Origin: Apricaphanius iberus
Taxonomy: Eukaryota; Chordata; Actinopteri; Cyprinodontiformes; Aphaniidae
Reading direction: 5' to 3'
Length of the DNA stretch: 64,000 bases
Assembly (NCBI GenBank): GCA_028564705.1
Contig: JAPXFQ010001340.1
Coordinates: 124,001-188,000, forward strand
Shown here: piece after piece, positions 31,914 to 43,603 of the stretch
Layout: every line of letters begins with the position of its first letter
Numbering within the stretch: the first letter of the stretch is position 1
Program-made: the position numbers and the translations under genes
The notes under the pieces: model-generated
The model's input: the letters and a program-made list of their open reading frames with translations, nothing else
Told to the model about the DNA's origin: nothing
Database searches by the model: none

Positions 31914-32421
31914 TTAAAGTGACAGTGTGTAGTTTTTGCAGTACATCTTTGAAAAATAGCCATTAAAATATTATGTAATAATTACAATATTTTGCACATT
32001 AATTGCAAAATATTGGCGATATTGTAAAATATGACTTCAAAAATCAGTTTTGAAATACACAGGCATGGGTTCTCATTTCAGGGGAAAGCCATATTAGATG
32101 ACATCTTTACTTCTACAAGATCCCGGACAGACAAAGCGCACAGAACACGCCTGCTATTAAAACTTTGATTTCCCCTCAAAATGCAAAAAGGTTTTGCCAT
32201 AAATACATTTTACCTCTTTGTTAGTTCCAAGCGATGAAAAAGAGACTGATGTGCTCGTCATGTTGCTGCAAAGAAATTATTCTCAGGGAATTGAGCATTT
32301 AAAACAGCACTAGATGGACCTCTGTTTAGTTTCTTACTAGAAGACACAGATACCGCATGCTTGTGATAATTTAGGTATGCACTGCCCCCTACTGGCCGAA
32401 AATTACACACTGTGCCTTTAA
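31914..32421. mobile_element. Non-autonomous TIR element (508 bp)
   Basis: The ends are inverted copies: TTAAAGTGACAGTGTGTAGT on the left, and on the right the complement of TTAAAGGCACAGTGTGTAAT. No transposase. A near-perfect CTCF-like motif lies close to the right end. Target duplication not clear, so the superfamily is not assigned. Confidence 0.7.
32381..32397 (-). promoter_or_regulatory. CTCF-like motif inside a TIR element
   Basis: On the minus strand GGCCAGTAGGGGGCAGT fits the vertebrate CTCF consensus closely. It belongs to the transposon end and would be spread with the family. It lies about 1.6 kb upstream of the model 2 start codon. Binding is inferred from the motif only. Confidence 0.45.
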
Positions 32422-33046
32422 CCTCACATTGACACCAGCAAATATGAAGGAATAAGCATTCTCACCGCAAGTACTACTCAGAAATGGCACTATGAGGCAG
32501 AGTAGGCCTACAGAGTATGGTCTCAGGGCAAAACAAACATGGCGACTACAAAGGAGATCATCAGCTGTTTCGGCAGCAGTGTTGTTGAAGGTATGTAAAA
32601 CCATATTTACCGCTATTGTTTCTTGTTTTCTTTATGCTTTTGCCGCTATGTAACAAATATATCTTTTTACACAAGAAAATTACAAAAATAGTAATGCACA
32701 GTGGCTTGAACAAGTAACTTTAGTCTGATTAGCTGTAGTCATTACTGAATAAGTGGTCATATTAGGAGTAACATATTACCAGCATCACTGGATATGGTTA
32801 TATCCATAGCAGAAGCTGGATTTGAACTTGTGATTACAAGCCAACTATTCTACCCTTTAAACCACCGTTACCCACAGACATTTAATGGTAATTTAACTAT
32901 GAGTATAGTAAATTTAAATAAAGCTTCTATTCTATTGTTTGAATGTTGTTTTCAGTGTTTTTATCCCTAATATTAAATGATGTATGTTCTCCATTGTTTG
33001 CAAAACTGTTTTAATGTAATTAAATTAAATAAAGACAAAAATCTAC
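32422..33046. other. No gene recognised
   Basis: AT-rich spacer between two TIR elements. No exon or repeat end identified. Confidence 0.3.
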
Positions 33047-33543
33047 TGCTGTATTCCAGTTAACCTTTCCAAGTCGGAAATCTCGCAATTGTCTCGCATC
33101 ATTTCACCGAGACACGCCCCCTTTAGGTCGGAATATACGAGCTCCAACTCGGAGCTCTGAGAGTAGACCGAGTAGAGGGGGGGCAAGTCGGAAACAAAGA
33201 TGGCTGTGCCCGTAGTTGAGATACATTAGCTTTGTATTTGTACTGTTGGTCTTTTAAATGCTCTTACACACCTACATTTCTGCTTTAATCCGGTCACCAA
33301 TTTTTGACATTGCACGGCCTTTCTGTGTGTGCAATACAATGTACAGCTTTGTTTTTCATGCTGGTCTGTTGACGATGGTATGTCACTAACAACAATAGCA
33401 AAGACTAGCCCACCCCTCGACAGCTGCTGCCCTCAAAGCATCCATGTTCTTTCCGACTCGGGGTGAAACTGGAACACTTTAAGTCGGGAATGACGTCACA
33501 TTCTCGCGGATGCCCGAGTTTCCGACACAAATGGAATGCAGCA
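33047..33543. mobile_element. Non-autonomous TIR element (about 497 bp)
   Basis: Inverted ends: TGCTGTATTCCAGTT on the left, and on the right the complement of TGCTGCATTCCATTT. Inner parts with AAGTCGGAAA and GTCGGAAACTCGG are also inverted, so the arms extend beyond the termini. GC-rich compared with its flanks. No coding capacity, target duplication not resolved. Confidence 0.6.
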
Positions 33544-33689
33544 TACCTCCAGGATCTCCTTATCTAACTAACACGCATAGTGTTTGACTCAAAAAACAAT
33601 TTAAAAAGCCAAAATCCAATTATTTAAACAGTAGAATAGAAGCTTATTTTTAATTGACTATACTCCGAGTTTAGTTACTATTAGCATGC

Positions 33690-35715
33690 AGGAAGAGAAA
33701 TAGAAATAATTGTAGACCTTATGAGACACTTTATGAAACAAGAACTAAGCACATTTTCTCAATAAATTCAGTTATTTTTTGTTAGTTTTGTGAACACTCA
33801 TTACCAGCGTCGTGCAGAGACCTTGAGAGGGGCAGGTGCTCAGAGTTCAGAAAGGGGGACACATAGCAAATGGCTTATAACAACAGAACTTAGTGTATCA
33901 TCCTAAATTGCAACAACCAATACCCAGCAATAGAATGATAGAGTTTGTCAACATAATATTTCAACATCAGTAGTGGACCATGCAAAGACAAAGTACCCTG
34001 TTTTTTATCTGAAGGGGTGCAATATTGCTGTTGAGACACTGCACATATAATGTGAAATTGTGAAAAAAATAATAATCTCATGCCTCACCCTCTGACCCCG
34101 ATTGGCAGATGTACTCATTCTACCGACAAACATCCTTTTAAAAATAAATGTAATTGGGTATACTCTGTTACCAAAGTCATTGGGATGGGAGGAGCTCAGT
34201 TTTCTCAGATAAATGCTGAAACATAATATTAAAACACCCCTTCAACAAATAAAAAAACAAAAAATAAATAAAAAAATAAATATAATTGGGAAAAACACCA
34301 TGAAATAAAAGCTAACTTTGTGGGAAAGATGTTTTGAAATAAAAACTAGTAGAAATAAATTAAAATGGCTGAAATTATACACATCAGGGAAAAAATGCAC
34401 CGTTTATTTGTTGAAAACAAAAAATCTTTCATACAAATAAGCTACGAATTTTATATTCAGTTGTCATTAGATCTAAAAATCACTATTGCAAGCAAATAAA
34501 ATGAACCGTTTTATGTAACTTCAAAATCAAGACTATATTTTCCTTCATAAACAGGTCTATTTTTTATATTCTTGGCCATAATTCTTGGCCCCCTCAGCGA
34601 CCTCACTCACAAGGCTAAGCAGCTGAGGAGTGGAGGCAGAGGCATAATGAGCCATCGTGTTACTGACAATAACCAGATCATTTTATTTAGCTTAATTGTT
34701 AGTAATAGTTATTATGTTGAAAGGCACAAACATATGATGAGGGGCACATTCCCCAAGAAAAAAAAAGTGTATATATATATATTTTCTTTAAAGGCACTTC
34801 GGGCATCATTGAGAAAAGAGGCAGGTGCTCAGGTCCCTTATATCCCCCCAACCCTGCACGTGCCTGCTCATTACAGTTTCAGTTCGTTTTCGTTTTGTTG
34901 CAAATCCTCATTATTTATTTTCTTTAAACAAACATGTTTTTTTAACTTCTAGTTTTCTTTATTTTGTTTGTTTTTCTTAACAGTAATAACCTTGCTAAGG
35001 TTTTGTAATCCGTGTTGGACGGACCGATAGTTGAATGGGTTGGCCCGGCCCACCCATGTTGCTGGGCCTGCCTTCACTAATGCATGGGGATACATTGGAT
35101 CTTGTTTAGGGAAATGCATGAAGAAATTTTCATTACTAGTAGTACAGTTTGGATATAGATTAGCATTAATTTAGTGCAGAATGAATGTCAATTACCAGCA
35201 GCAGCAATTTCATGATATATTGACTTTCTATCTACAAAGTTCCTTATTTTCCAGATTTTAGAATTTGAAATGCTATCAGACATTTATCTTTTAAACAACA
35301 TTTAAGTGTTAATGTTTTCAGATGTGATTCTCAGCTAATATGACACATTGTCCTGTCTCTTAACACTTAATGGAATATTGAAAAGCATGGGTTATGATTG
35401 AATAAGCAGGTTACATCAGGACAGCTTATGTTACTTTTACCGTCACAATTGTTTTTCAATTCTATTCTTATTTGTTAGTGTAGGCTGATCAGGAAATCGA
35501 ATATCAACGATCTGTGGAGGCCAAAGGAAATTATTTTCTTTCTTTTAGTATTTTTACCCAATTAATTAAAAGGTCAACCCAGGCAAAAAAACAAAAACAA
35601 AAACAAAACAAAAAACAAGAACAGACAAGAGCACACAAGCTCAAAACTACTTATGAAAATGTATTTTTACCAACATGCTTATCACAATGAATATGACCAC
35701 TAATTAAATGACAAT
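33690..35715. repeat. Paralogous segment B (copy of 480-960), split by a hAT element
   Basis: Same blocks and order as segment A, interrupted at 33805-34866 by a transposon. B also holds about 450 bp (35060-35510) that A lacks. It lies 3' of the terminal exon at 36131, just as A lies 3' of the terminal exon at 2581. Confidence 0.6.
33805..34866. mobile_element. Non-autonomous hAT-type element (1062 bp)
   Basis: Starts CAGCGTCGTGCAGAGACC and ends with the complement of CAGGCACGTGCAGGG. An 8-bp target duplication CTCATTAC is perfect on both sides (33797-33804, 34867-34874). Removing it restores the sequence of paralogous segment A. Inside, GGGGCAGGTGCTCAG near the left end is mirrored near the right end (about 34822). 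No transposase frame is recognised. Confidence 0.88.
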
Positions 35716-36130
35716 TAACCTTTTTAGAACTAACTGCTCCACATATCTATCATAGGCGTAGAGAATTTGGTAAGACCTTCTGGTATTGCAAAAAACCCCC
35801 AAAAATAAATAAGTTTACATGTGTTTTCTAGCAAACTTGTCCTTTCAGAATTACACTAATATCCATTATTACTGTACTCTTTATATCCATGTTCATATAT
35901 TTAACTATCATTGATATAAATATTTTAATTTAACCATTACTTACCTACAATTACTTACCTTAAAGGCCCCTGAGCATGAGATTTAAACTTTACAAAATTA
36001 TGAAAAAGGTTTTAAGAATAGCATTGACAGTCTTCAGTTAAAATTCTTCAACTCTTCTGTAGAAAACAGATTAAAAAAAAAAAAAAACACAAAATACCAA
36101 TTTGGTTCTGATTGTCCCTATTTCTCTTCA
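35716..36130. other. 3' flank of coiled-coil model 3, no gene seen
   Basis: AT-rich flank, probably the 3' untranslated region and downstream sequence of the minus-strand gene. Nothing else recognised. Confidence 0.3.
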
Positions 36131-39100
36131 TTATTGATACTTATACATCTCTATAGGTTCCAGGGCCATTTCTATGTTTAGTAGCTGTCTTTCATAATTT
36201 TTCTTTTCCTCATCCAGTTTCCACTGGGACAATAGGAGTGCTTCTTTCTTCCCTAATATGTTTTCTTTGCTATCAGAACTTTCTGCCTGTGATATTTGTT
36301 TCTCCACAGACTGTAGTTCCTGTTTGTTTTCCTCCTTTTCAGTCTCAACGTTTTGAAGTTTTGTAGTAAGTTCTTTTTTCTGGTCCTCCAGTCTCCTTTT
36401 CACTTCCTCCAGTGGTTTCTCGTTCCCTGCAGGTAGGTTAAAAATTAGTTAAAGACTTTCATACCACACAGAGCAGTTTGTAATTCCTTGTTGAACTTCT
36501 TTACTGATTAAAACCATCTTCTGTAACAAAAAAAGAGCTATATTTAACCAACATAAAATGCATTGTGTTATCAGGCAGTACCTGGAGCCTCTGACAGTCT
36601 ATCACTGTCAGCAAAGCTAACTTGAAGCAGTTACTTGTCCCTACATCAATAAGCATTTTTGTATGGGACCTCAGATGTAGCTACTCGAGCTTTTATTACA
36701 ATTCATATTTACACATCATTTTATTAATTAGTTTTGTAAATTAATAATTAATCATCAGGTATCTGTGAATTTATCACAATTCCAACGACCCATCCATTAT
36801 CTACACTTGAGGGCTCGCGGGGGGACTGGCGCCTATCTCCAACAGTCAACAGGCAAGAAGCGGGGTACACCCTGGACAGGTCAACAGTCCATCTGAGGCC
36901 AACATAGAGACAGACAGGACAAACTACATGCAGAAACACCCCAGACTGGGATTACCACCAAGGACCTTCTTGTTACAAGGTAACACTGCTAGCAACTGTG
37001 CCACTGTGCACCCAATAATTCATCACAATTAGTTAACATTCCTAAATATCACTGAAAAAGTAAAATTTTTGTTGTTAATAAAAGTCAAATCCAGATGCCA
37101 AGGCTCTTTTTTTCAGGGAGATACAGGAAAGATGCATGGAAACTTTGTTTTGAATTCCACTATCACATTTACCCCAAGGGGCAAACTCCCCGGCAGAATG
37201 TGAGGCTATTGCAGAAGTGACAAAAACTGTAGGTCCCCCTTCATTCACTAGGGGCTGGCTCTAGAAAGGAGCAAGTTCCTATTGGCTTCCATGTAAAAAT
37301 AAATAACTTCACATAAACAAATATATTTACAGCCTGGTTAAGAAGAAAAACAAAAAACATTGAGGTTTAAGAGGTCAGGTTTACGGTCATGACAACCCTG
37401 AGGGGGATGTATATACCCTATATTTTTCAAACCAAATTCGTTTCGATGTGAATTAAGCTTAAAAATATGAAGAATTAGAGGTGTGCCCTTTTGATTGACA
37501 GGTTTCAATTGCGTTATTAGTGCTACCACTGGTGGCTCGGGGGGAATTCCGTAACCTCAGCCTGACGTTAACAGTCTCTGCTATTTCGTTTCTCTGAACT
37601 TCTGAACTTTTCAATGACCATTAGTTGTGTCCACAATGTTTATTTGTGTTCATACATTAATCGTGCAATTATTTGTCAAAGGTGGCTTACTTTGGTATTG
37701 ATTGCACTAACAGATCATCCAAGAAGTCTCTAAAATTGTGCTGTGCCTTTACGTTAACAGTTCTTGCTGAAAAATGGATTGAAATGATCTTATTTCTTTT
37801 TTTTATTTTATACATTGATTATTATAACTTGATTATTATAACTGCATGGTGGCGCAGTGGGTAGCACTGTTGTCTTGCAGCAAGAAGGTTGTGGGCTTGT
37901 ATCCCGGCCCAGGGTCTTTCTGCATGGGGTTTGTATGTTCTCCCTGTACTCTGGCTTCCTCCCGCACTCCAAAAACATGACTTACAGGTTAATTGGTCTT
38001 TCTAAATTGTCCTTGGGTATGAGTGTGTGTGTGCATGGTTGTTTGTCCTGTCTGTCTCTGTGTTGCCCTGCGATGGACTGGCGACCTGTCCAGGGTGTAC
38101 CCTACCTCTCGCCCGTTGATAGGATTGACAACTGTCCTGTAATAGCCGGGGCATCCCGTATAATTATTTAAATTGGAATGTCCCTTACGGGACGTCTCTC
38201 GTCCCTTATATTGAGTGCTGCTTGGTGTGTTTGTTTTACACCGCTGTTACATTCCGACCACTAGATGGCAGTCAGACTTCATAGAGAACAGATTTCATGC
38301 GTCAGATCAGTGACATCAATCAAAACTTTGAGGGAATCGGTTTGTGGAGTGGATTTGCAACTGTTTTTGAGTAAGGATAAATTTGTGAAAAAGAAAAGAC
38401 TGGAGCTCTACTAAACAGTGGGAGACTAAAAAGACGTGGGTACAGCCTGTTAGCTGCGATGCTAGCCTACCTGGAGAGACCCATGCATGCACAAGAACAT
38501 GGAAGACCGTCTTCCACTACAGTTTTTCTCTGGTTAGTAATTTATTACATTAACTTTGTTATATATATAACTATTGTAACATTTAGGAGTAGTTTTACTT
38601 TACTGCCCTTTTTGCTTTTACTTGAGTAAAATTATTATCAAGTGTCACTGGTTTTAATGCTGTGAACTCTCTGGGTATTCTACAAACTGTGAGTAACTTT
38701 ATTGAATTGGAGACAAATATGTTTTAACCAAAAATGTTTGGGTCATGTTGCAGTGAAACCTCTTCTTTGTACACAAACTTTGTTGTTTTTACCATCACTA
38801 GAAGTAACTTACCCTGTTCTAACAAATAATAGATTACTCTAAGTGTTGGTTTCATGAATTTCAACTGGAAAATTTTTTTTTGCTCAAATTAGTTGTTTTG
38901 CAACTGTCTCTTTTATTTTTTTGTATTCATTTTTATCATTATAGTTTTAAGTACCCAAATTTGAACAAACCTTTATATTTCCGTCAGTCTGACTAAATTT
39001 ATTTTAAAATAGAAAATTAGATAATATGAGCAGTTAGTCAGCACTTGAGTATAGTAGTCTTTTTACTAAGCTTTTTTAACCAAACTGGAGTAATTCTTTG

Positions 39101-41890
39101 GATGACTACTTTTGTTTGAAAAAAAGATATGTTGAAGCAACTTTTGGGTACTCTACCAACCTCTGTGTATGACGGTATGGCTTTGTTGATCACCTGTTTA
39201 TGTAAAAAAAAATACTACCTTAAAATAAAGCATTTCACTAATGTGGACACCCTACCACTTGATTGTTGGGCGACTTGGGTTGTGGTGGGCATCCCGTTTT
39301 GCTGTTCCAGAAATTTGGCAACCCTACCCATTGACAGCTGGAGATAGGCACCAGCACCCCCACGACCCCTTGAGGATTAAGCTGTTCAGAAAATGGATGG
39401 ATGGATGGATATTATAACTTTTTTTCATTTATTGCCAGTTTTAGTGAAAGTTATGGGACAAGATGGCTTTGTGATTTTATTTGACAAAATTACTCAATCT
39501 GCCTAGAAGACAGAGGGATAGCGGAGTCACTAAACCACACTTTTTCTGGATAAAGGTGCCCGCTAACCTTTGTTAGCTTCGGTTAGCTTGGTTAGTTTCA
39601 TTCATCATTCATCCAACCCCACCCTCACAGCCCCACTCCCAGCTCCATTTCTTTTCCCATTTTTTGTATTTGCCGGGCACAATGACACACATGAAGTAGC
39701 CAAAATAGCGTTGGTGGAAACAGTTGGCTTTTTTCAGCTCAGTTACATCACAGAGTTATGTCACAGAGGCTTCGACAATCTTTATATACAGTCTATGATT
39801 TACATGTGGCCATTTTAATCTATTTATCTTTTAGCCAGTTGCTATGGCAAACTAACTTGATAACCTTTTCTGAAAGCAAAGCTGAACATTTCTTATTAAT
39901 ATTGGACAACCCAGAGCAATTTCTTCATGGGACTTTCCCACAACAACAGTGTTTTCAATCAGAGGCTTCAGCTTTGCTGCAACATAAACTGTTACAATGG
40001 ATCCTTCCTGTCCACAACTATCAGGATCTACAACTGCTTGAAGAAATAAGTAGTATGACCTATAACAATACTAATATTCTCTTTGGGATAAAAAAAGTAT
40101 TTTTGAATCTAAATATAATCTTCTGAACAATAAATTATTTGTCTATTAACACTGCAATGTGTGCAAAAATTGTGTGAGACCAACACAGACCTCTGACATA
40201 ACTCTGGTTCCCTCTATTATTATTCGCTGTTATCTTGCAACTGCAATGTTGGTTAACTATGTTAGCTTGTTTGTTAGTCAAGGCTCACTTAATGGAAAGT
40301 GATTGCTGCAGTATCTGGCATTTGTCATTGTCCTTTCGTTCCAATAGCTTCTTCTTATCCCTTGCAACCAAAGATGTCTTATGTTAGCCTTGAAAGGGAT
40401 TTTTTTTTTGTTCCATGCGATTTGCACAGCCAGCAGCACAATACATGCAAACTTTTTGCAGAATTCACATACAACAGGGATGGGAGTGACGTAGACCAAT
40501 TATCTTTAAGCTTCTGACTGAGACGAGACATTCACATGGAAGTGTGGATGGAGTTTGGGTCTCCTATGCTGTTAATCTGACAAGAAGTGAACGTGGCATG
40601 GGTTGAATAAACAGGGTGGGGCATTATGTGCAAGCCTTAATTGTTTTTTGTGTTAATCTGTGTGTGTGTGTGTGTCTTACTTACCTCTGTTTTTACATTG
40701 ATGGTAAACATGAAGAAGAGCCATTTTTAACCACACCCACATACTTTTAACTGCTGCATTATAGGCTATGAGGCCTTGACTTTCCACAGCGTCTCTAATT
40801 CCTCTTTAAGGTCTTTCGTTTTCAGGATTTCAGTATACATGTATTAATGTGTTCCCAGTTTTTAAAATCCATGTTAACCATAAATGCTCGTGTATAGTTT
40901 TATGTTTTTTTAACAAATCTCATAAACCCATTACTCTCCATAAACCACCATGCTCATAAACCTGTGAAATATCATATAGCTATTGAATGTATATCCTGAA
41001 AGTAATCTTGTATTTTTTAAGTTAGATTTGTCTTTTTGGTGTAAAACTGTGACACAGCTTTTTTGTTCACCAGATCTTGGGAAAGCTGTGTACCTAAGCG
41101 TCACTATAAACAGCTCAAAACTCATAGTTGTGTCATAAACTGCAAATGCACAAGTGCATGTGTGTGTATACACAATTTGTAACTCAGAAATTTATATAAC
41201 TTACATCTGAATATCAATTTATGGTAAGCACGAAGGGCAGTCTGCTTTACCCACCAGCAGAGACTTTCAACTGTTGTATTTAGAGACGAAAAAAAAAAAA
41301 AACTGCATTACAGGGAAGCACAGTATGAAACAAGACAGTGTTTTAAGAGTTAATCAATAGAAAAATACACATGAAGGTCAGCAAAAAAAATAGCTTTCCT
41401 TCCTTAAGTAGTGTTAGAAGATATTTTTGTGGTTGTGTGTGTGTGGTTCTGTATATTACTTACCTCTTATTTTCCAATGACAGAAAACATGAATAGGGGC
41501 CATTATTAACCTCACACAGATACTTTCAACTGTTGTATTTTGAGAGAAAGAAAAACAAAAAACGGAATTAATGCCAAGCACACAGCAGCACTGTGAAAAC
41601 AAATGGGGTTATGGAACCATTTTTGATTGTCTTGTAATGCTTGGTTTTCCATGTTTTGTAATTTTGTTACAATTTTATTTATTGTTAAATAATTGATTAA
41701 TAAAAACTTTGGAACTGCTCTGAGGCCTTGTCTTTTCACAGCTTCTCTAATTCTTCTTTAAGACATTTTTTTTTCAGGATTTACACACATATAAATGTGT
41801 TCTGGCCTTAAAACCCATGTTAACCATACATGCTCACATGTATGGTTTTATGTTTTTTAACATATCTCATAAACACAATGTCTCTGCATA

Positions 41891-41931
<41 letters not shown>

Positions 41932-43555
41932 TACCGTTCAAAAGTTTGGGGTCACCCAAACAATTTTGTGTTTTCCATGAAAAGTCACACTTATTCACCA
42001 CCATACGTTGTGAAATGAATAAAAAATAGAGTCAAGACATTGACAAGGTTAGAAATAATGATTTTTATTTGAAATAAGATTGTTTTTACATCAAACTTTG
42101 CTTTCATCAAAGAATCCTCCATTTGCAGCAATTACAGCATTGCAGACCTTTGGCATTCTAGCTGTTAATTTGTTGAGGTAATCTGGAGAAATTGCACCCC
42201 ACGCTTCTAGAAGCAGCTCCCACAATTTGGATTGGTTGGATGGGCACTTCTTGCGTACCATACGGTCAAGCTGCTCCCACAACAGCTCAACGGGGTTCAA
42301 ATCTGGTGACTGCGCTGGCCACTCCATTACCGATAGAATACCAGCTGCCTGCTTCTTCTCTAAATAGTTCTTGCACAATTTCGAGGTGTGTTTTGGGTCA
42401 TTGTCCTGTTGTAGGATGAAATTGGCTCCAATCAAGCGCTGTCCACTGGGTATGGCATGGCGTTGCAAAATGGAGTGATAGCCTTCCTTATTCAGAATCC
42501 CTTTTACCCTGTACAAATCTCCCACCTTACCAGCACCAAAGCAACCCCAGACCATCAAATTCTCTCCACCATGCTTAACAGATGGCGTCAGGCATTCTTC
42601 CAGCATCTTTTCAGTTGTTCTGCGTCTCACAAACGTTCTTCTTTGTGATCCAAACACCTCAAACTTGGATTCATCCGTCCACAGCACTTTTTTCCAGTCT
42701 TCCTCTGTCTATTGTCTGTGTTCTTTTGCCCATCTTAATTTTTCTCAATCTCTTTTTCTTTTATTGGCCAGTCTCAGATATGGCTTTTTCTTTGCCACTC
42801 TGCCCTGAAGCCCAGAATCCCGCAGCCGCCTCTTCACTGTAGATGTTGACACTGGTGTTTTGCGGGTACTATTTAATGAAGATGCCAGTTGGGGACCTGT
42901 GAGGCGTCTGTTTCTCAAACTAGAGACTCTAATGTACTTATCTTCTTGCTCAGTTGTGCAACGCGGCCTCCCACTTCTTTTTCTACTCTGGTTAGAGCCT
43001 GTTTGTGCTGTCCTCTGAAGGGAGTAGTACACACCGTTGTAGGAAATCTTCAATTTCTTAGCAATTTCTCGCATGGAATAGCCTTCATTTCTAAGAACAA
43101 GAATAGACTGTCGAGTTTCAGATGAAAGTTCTCTTTTTCTGGCCATTTTGAGCGTTTAATTGACCCCACAAATGTGATGCTCCAGAAACTCAATCTGCTC
43201 AAAGGAAGGTCAGTTTTGTAGCTTCTGTACCGAGCTAAACTGTTTTCAGATGTGTGAACATGATTGCACAAGGGTTTTCTAATCATCAATTAGCCTTCTG
43301 AGCCAATGAGCAAACACATTGTACCATTAGAACACTGGAGTGATAGTTGCTGGAAATGGGCCTCTATACACCTATGTAGATATTGCACCAAAAACCAGAC
43401 ATTTGCAGCTAGAATAGTCATTTACCACATTAGCAATGTATAGCGTGTGTTTCTTTAAAGTTAAGACTAGTTTAAAGTTATCTTCATTGAAAAGTACAGT
43501 GCTTTTCCTTCAAAAATAAGGACATTTCAATGTGACCCCAAACTTTTGAACGGTA

Positions 43556-43603
<48 letters not shown>

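Larger units (their letters stand above)
37844..39410 (+). mobile_element. Fish SINE split by a hAT element
   Basis: Parts 37844-38119 and 39327-39410 form one SINE from GGTGGCGCAGTGGGTAGCAC to ATGGATGGATGGAT. The outer duplication ATTATAACT (37835-37843, 39411-39419) shows that the two parts inserted as one unit before the hAT element entered. Confidence 0.88.
41929..43558 (-). mobile_element. Tc1/mariner transposon (1630 bp), inactive
   Basis: The ends are inverted copies: CACTACCGTTCAAAAGTTTG on the left and its complement on the right, extending to GGGGTCAC. The element sits between TA dinucleotides, the Tc1/mariner target, inside a (TA)n microsatellite. It carries a transposase on the minus strand broken into two frames. 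It lies in intron 1 of coiled-coil model 3. Confidence 0.92.

Noticed and set aside
36131..36426. Terminal coil exon as part of a myosin, golgin or trichohyalin-like gene
   Set aside because: Only generic coiled-coil composition is shared; no diagnostic motif of those families is present.
40780..40850. KDLKEELETLWKVKAS as a terminal coil exon of model 3
   Set aside because: The frame is attractive, but there is no proper acceptor and the tandem copy at 41720-41770 has an in-frame TGA. Kept only as part of the tandem unit.
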